DNA of 33,781 bases from Syntrophomonas sp. UBA1376 (GTDB lineage: Bacteria > Bacillota > Syntrophomonadia > Syntrophomonadales > Syntrophomonadaceae), in assembly GCA_002305535.1 (NCBI GenBank), contig DBRE01000084.1:1-33781 (forward strand), read 5' to 3'. The notes beneath the pieces are model-generated. The model was given only the letters and a program-made list of their open reading frames with translations. It did no database searches and was not told where the DNA came from. Shown in pieces: positions 31,781 through 33,781 of the stretch (position 1 is its first letter; each line of letters starts with the position of its first letter). A program made the translations under genes and the position numbers.

Positions 31781-31810
31781 GTATAGTTTGTTCCTCCCGA
31801 GGAGAGAATA
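31781..31810 (+). promoter_or_regulatory. Predicted sigma-F promoter of spoIVB
   Basis: GTATA (31781-31785), exactly 15 nt, then GGAGAGAATA (31801-31810). Against the B. subtilis sigma-F consensus (GYWTA, N15, GGRRAHADTA) the -35 is complete and the -10 matches 9 of 10. Start would be near 31817, 27 nt before the ATG. Forespore expression of spoIVB is established in B. subtilis, from sigma-F and mainly sigma-G. Confidence 0.65.
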
Positions 31811-31843
31811 GAGAACATCAAGTCTCGGGAGTGAATTCATACT

Positions 31844-33172
31844 ATGCGCAAGATTCGGCCAGTTATTGGCGTCATTCTGGCTTTGCTTTTTTTGGCCATT
31901 TGTTTTTCTCCTCAAGCCAGGATAGTTCTGACTTTACCGGACAATCAAAAAATGATAGTCGGAGAAAGCAGTGAAATTGTCCTGGAAATGCCGGAGATAC
32001 TGCAAAAATATATCCAAATGCAGGTGGTCGGCGGATCCAGCAGCGTTTTTACTGCTCCAGTTGATTCGCCGGTGATCGTAAACCGTCAGTCCAATGGTTA
32101 CGAAATAGTAGCCCTAAAACCAGGGCAGGTGGACGTGGCAGTAAAGTTGCTGGGTTATATACCTGTCAAATCAATGGCGGTGGAGGCTATTGCTCCTTAC
32201 CGGGTGGTAGTGGGAGGTCACTCCATAGGTGTAATGCTGCAGTCAAAGGGAGTGATGGTAGTTGGCTTTGCACCAGTGGTGGATGAAAACGGAGAAAAGG
32301 TTTACCCAGCTCGGGATAAAGGGATGCAGATCGGAGATCGCATTTTAAAAATAGATGGACAAGGGGTCAGCACTGAAAATGACTTGGCCAGGTTGATCGA
32401 TGCACATCACAACGAAAAAATGGTCTTGACAGTGCAGCGCCGAGAAGAGGTTTTGGAAGTGCCTGTGGCAGGATACTATTGCTCTGAGACCCAACGCTAC
32501 CGAATAGGTCTGTATGTAAGGGACGGAGTAGTGGGCGTGGGGACACTTACTTTCTGGGATCCACAGACACACGAATATGCAGCCTTGGGGCATGTGATCA
32601 TTGATGCCGATACCCGCCAGAATATTGAAGTATTAAGCGGCAAAATCGTCAGTGCTTCGGTACAGACGATCAAACCTGGTCGACCTGGGCGACCCGGGGA
32701 GAAGATCGGGATATTCAACAGTGAAGGCAATATTCAAGGCAATATAACTAAAAATACGGGTTTTGGCATATTTGGCAGTACTGATGAAGACATAACCAAT
32801 CCATTGCATCGCTACAGTATGGAAGTGGGTTATGCTCATCAGGTGAAAAAAGGCCCTGCTCAAATCTATACGGTTATTAATGGTGATGACATTGAAGCTT
32901 TTGATATTGTAATTGAAAAGGTATATCCGGAGAGGCGTAATGGCAAAGGAATGGTGGTGCGCATAGCTGATCAGCGTCTCCTCAACGTTACCGGGGGAAT
33001 AATCCAGGGCATGAGTGGTAGTCCGATCATTCAGGATAATAGGATCGTAGGCGCTATCACTCATGTGTTCTTAAATGACCCCCAACGAGGCTATGGTGTT
33101 TTTATGGACAATATGTTATCTGAAACCTCCGACAACGAAATTAAACAACTGAATGTTTCGACAAAATATTAG
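31844..33172 (+). CDS. spoIVB: SpoIVB serine peptidase (S55 family)
   Basis: Forespore-secreted protease, 442 aa, that crosses into the intermembrane space and triggers pro-sigma-K processing by cleaving SpoIVFA. One N-terminal membrane anchor (about residues 6-22), a PDZ domain (about residues 120-210, including KGMQIGDRILKIDGQGVSTENDL), then the S55 peptidase domain with probable catalytic His250 (ALGHVI) and Ser391 (GMSGSPIIQDNRIVGAITHVF). It begins at ATG 31844 with GGGAG upstream. Slightly longer than B. subtilis SpoIVB (about 426 aa). Directly upstream of spo0A, as in most spore formers. Confidence 0.96.
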   Translation: MRKIRPVIGVILALLFLAICFSPQARIVLTLPDNQKMIVGESSEIVLEMPEILQKYIQMQVVGGSSSVFTAPVDSPVIVNRQSNGYEIVALKPGQVDVAVKLLGYIPVKSMAVEAIAPYRVVVGGHSIGVMLQSKGVMVVGFAPVVDENGEKVYPARDKGMQIGDRILKIDGQGVSTENDLARLIDAHHNEKMVLTVQRREEVLEVPVAGYYCSETQRYRIGLYVRDGVVGVGTLTFWDPQTHEYAALGHVIIDADTRQNIEVLSGKIVSASVQTIKPGRPGRPGEKIGIFNSEGNIQGNITKNTGFGIFGSTDEDITNPLHRYSMEVGYAHQVKKGPAQIYTVINGDDIEAFDIVIEKVYPERRNGKGMVVRIADQRLLNVTGGIIQGMSGSPIIQDNRIVGAITHVFLNDPQRGYGVFMDNMLSETSDNEIKQLNVSTKY

Positions 33173-33314
33173 ATTGGATTTCCAGTCATAAGCTAAGAAT
33201 AATTGGTAATTAGATAGCAAATGTCTGTAATAGTCTGTCGTCAAGTAGAAGGATATATGTGTTAATTTATAGGATTGCTTGCAGCAATATGACTCAATTT
33301 GGTTGAAAAATAAA

Positions 33315-33342
33315 GCAGGAAATACCTGGTGTATCGTCGAAA
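33315..33342 (+). promoter_or_regulatory. Predicted sigma-H promoter of spo0A with overlapping 0A-box-like site
   Basis: GCAGGAAAT (33315-33323), 14 nt, then CGAAA (33338-33342) match the sigma-H pattern RWAGGAWWT-N14-HGAAT at all but two positions. CGTCGAAAA (33335-33343) overlaps the -10 and differs in one base from the Spo0A box TGTCGAAAA, suggesting autoregulation. The ribosome binding site AGGGAGGA follows at 33382-33389. Confidence 0.65.
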
Positions 33343-33398
33343 ACTCAATATAAATCAAATAAATCAGACTTAATCAGGAATAGGGAGGAATTTGGTTC

Positions 33399-33781
33399 AT
33401 GTTCAATGAAGCGAGCCGTATCGGAGTCCTGATCGCCGATGACAATCGGGAGTTTTGTGGAATTCTCAGGGACTATTTTAACAATGAAAGCGATTTTGAA
33501 ATCATCGATGTATGTAATAATGGTATGGAAGTAATTGAAGTGGTAGAGAAAAATGAGGTAGATGTTCTGATTTTGGACTTGATCATGCCATACATGGATG
33601 GCATAGGTGTCCTGGAAAAGCTGAATCAGACCAACCTCACCAAAAGGCCTAAAATCATTATTCTAACTGCTTTCGGCCAGGAAAATATTACCCAGAAGGC
33701 AGTGCAACTGGGCGCAGACTATTATATCCTTAAGCCGTTCAACCTACAGGTTCTGGGTGACCGGGTCAAGCAGGTGGCTTA
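33399..33781 (+). CDS. spo0A: Spo0A, sporulation master response regulator (5' part only)
   Basis: The first 127 codons of Spo0A; the gene runs off the window. They cover the receiver domain: acidic pocket Asp14-Asp15 (VLIADDN), phosphoacceptor Asp60 (VLILDLIMPYMDG), Thr90 (ILTAFGQ) and Lys112 (YYILKPFNL). The DNA-binding effector domain is outside. ATG 33399 has AGGGAGGA 9 nt upstream and a sigma-H-like promoter. Position after spoIVB and sequence make the identity secure. Phosphorylated Spo0A controls entry into sporulation. Confidence 0.95.
   Translation, partial: MFNEASRIGVLIADDNREFCGILRDYFNNESDFEIIDVCNNGMEVIEVVEKNEVDVLILDLIMPYMDGIGVLEKLNQTNLTKRPKIIILTAFGQENITQKAVQLGADYYILKPFNLQVLGDRVKQVA

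Overview
The window reads as a chromosomal segment of an endospore-forming, Gram-positive anaerobe of the Clostridia (Firmicutes) with moderate GC content. The evidence is a complete spoIIIAA-AH operon, spoIVB and the start of spo0A, strong AGGAGG-type ribosome binding sites, frequent GTG/TTG starts, and a gene order matching the Bacillus subtilis aroQ-pepQ-efp-spoIIIA-accBC-asp23-nusB-folD-xseAB-ispA-dxs-tlyA-argR-recN-spoIVB-spo0A block. Details such as the carboxyltransferase/biotin-carrier fusion and the short zinc-ribbon protein after efp recall Syntrophomonadaceae-like clostridia, but that placement is an inference from memory.

Layout: (1) 117-4800, a four-gene BMP-family ABC importer operon (lipoprotein, double ATPase, two permeases), probably for nucleosides. 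(2) 5017-7800, tldD-tldE, encoding a two-subunit metalloprotease. (3) 7821-10574, aroQ, an M24 peptidase, efp and a small zinc-ribbon gene, with short palindromic repeats in the gaps. (4) 10575-11201, a 627-base gene-free stretch with a long hairpin and a MITE-like inverted-repeat element, ending in a sigma-E-like promoter. (5) 11202-16246, spoIIIAA-AH, for the mother-cell/forespore channel. (6) 16250-19686, a regulatory region with a perfect palindrome and two good sigma-A promoters, then a carboxyltransferase fused in frame to a complete AccB-type biotin carrier, then accC. (7) 19775-21037, asp23-amaP-DUF2273 envelope genes. (8) 21057-29323, housekeeping genes: nusB, a TsaD-like paralogue, a divergent folD, xseA, xseB, ispA, dxs, tlyA and nadK. 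(9) 29429-33781, argR, recN, spoIVB and the 5' part of spo0A, with sigma-F-like and sigma-H-like promoters before the last two.

How the genes work together: the sporulation genes carry promoters matching their expected sigma factors (E for spoIIIA, F for spoIVB, H for spo0A). The carboxylase locus probably joins anaplerotic pyruvate carboxylation and fatty-acid synthesis through one biotin carboxylase and one carrier. xseA-xseB-ispA-dxs-tlyA-nadK are tightly packed and probably co-transcribed, making exonuclease VII and isoprenoid precursors and serving RNA methylation and NADP supply.

I found no CRISPR array, prophage, transposase, rRNA or tRNA, and no wholly new multi-gene system. The most unusual items are the pycB-accB fusion with an embedded translation start, the folD-like gene with an eroded nucleotide-binding motif, and several families of intergenic palindromic repeats.
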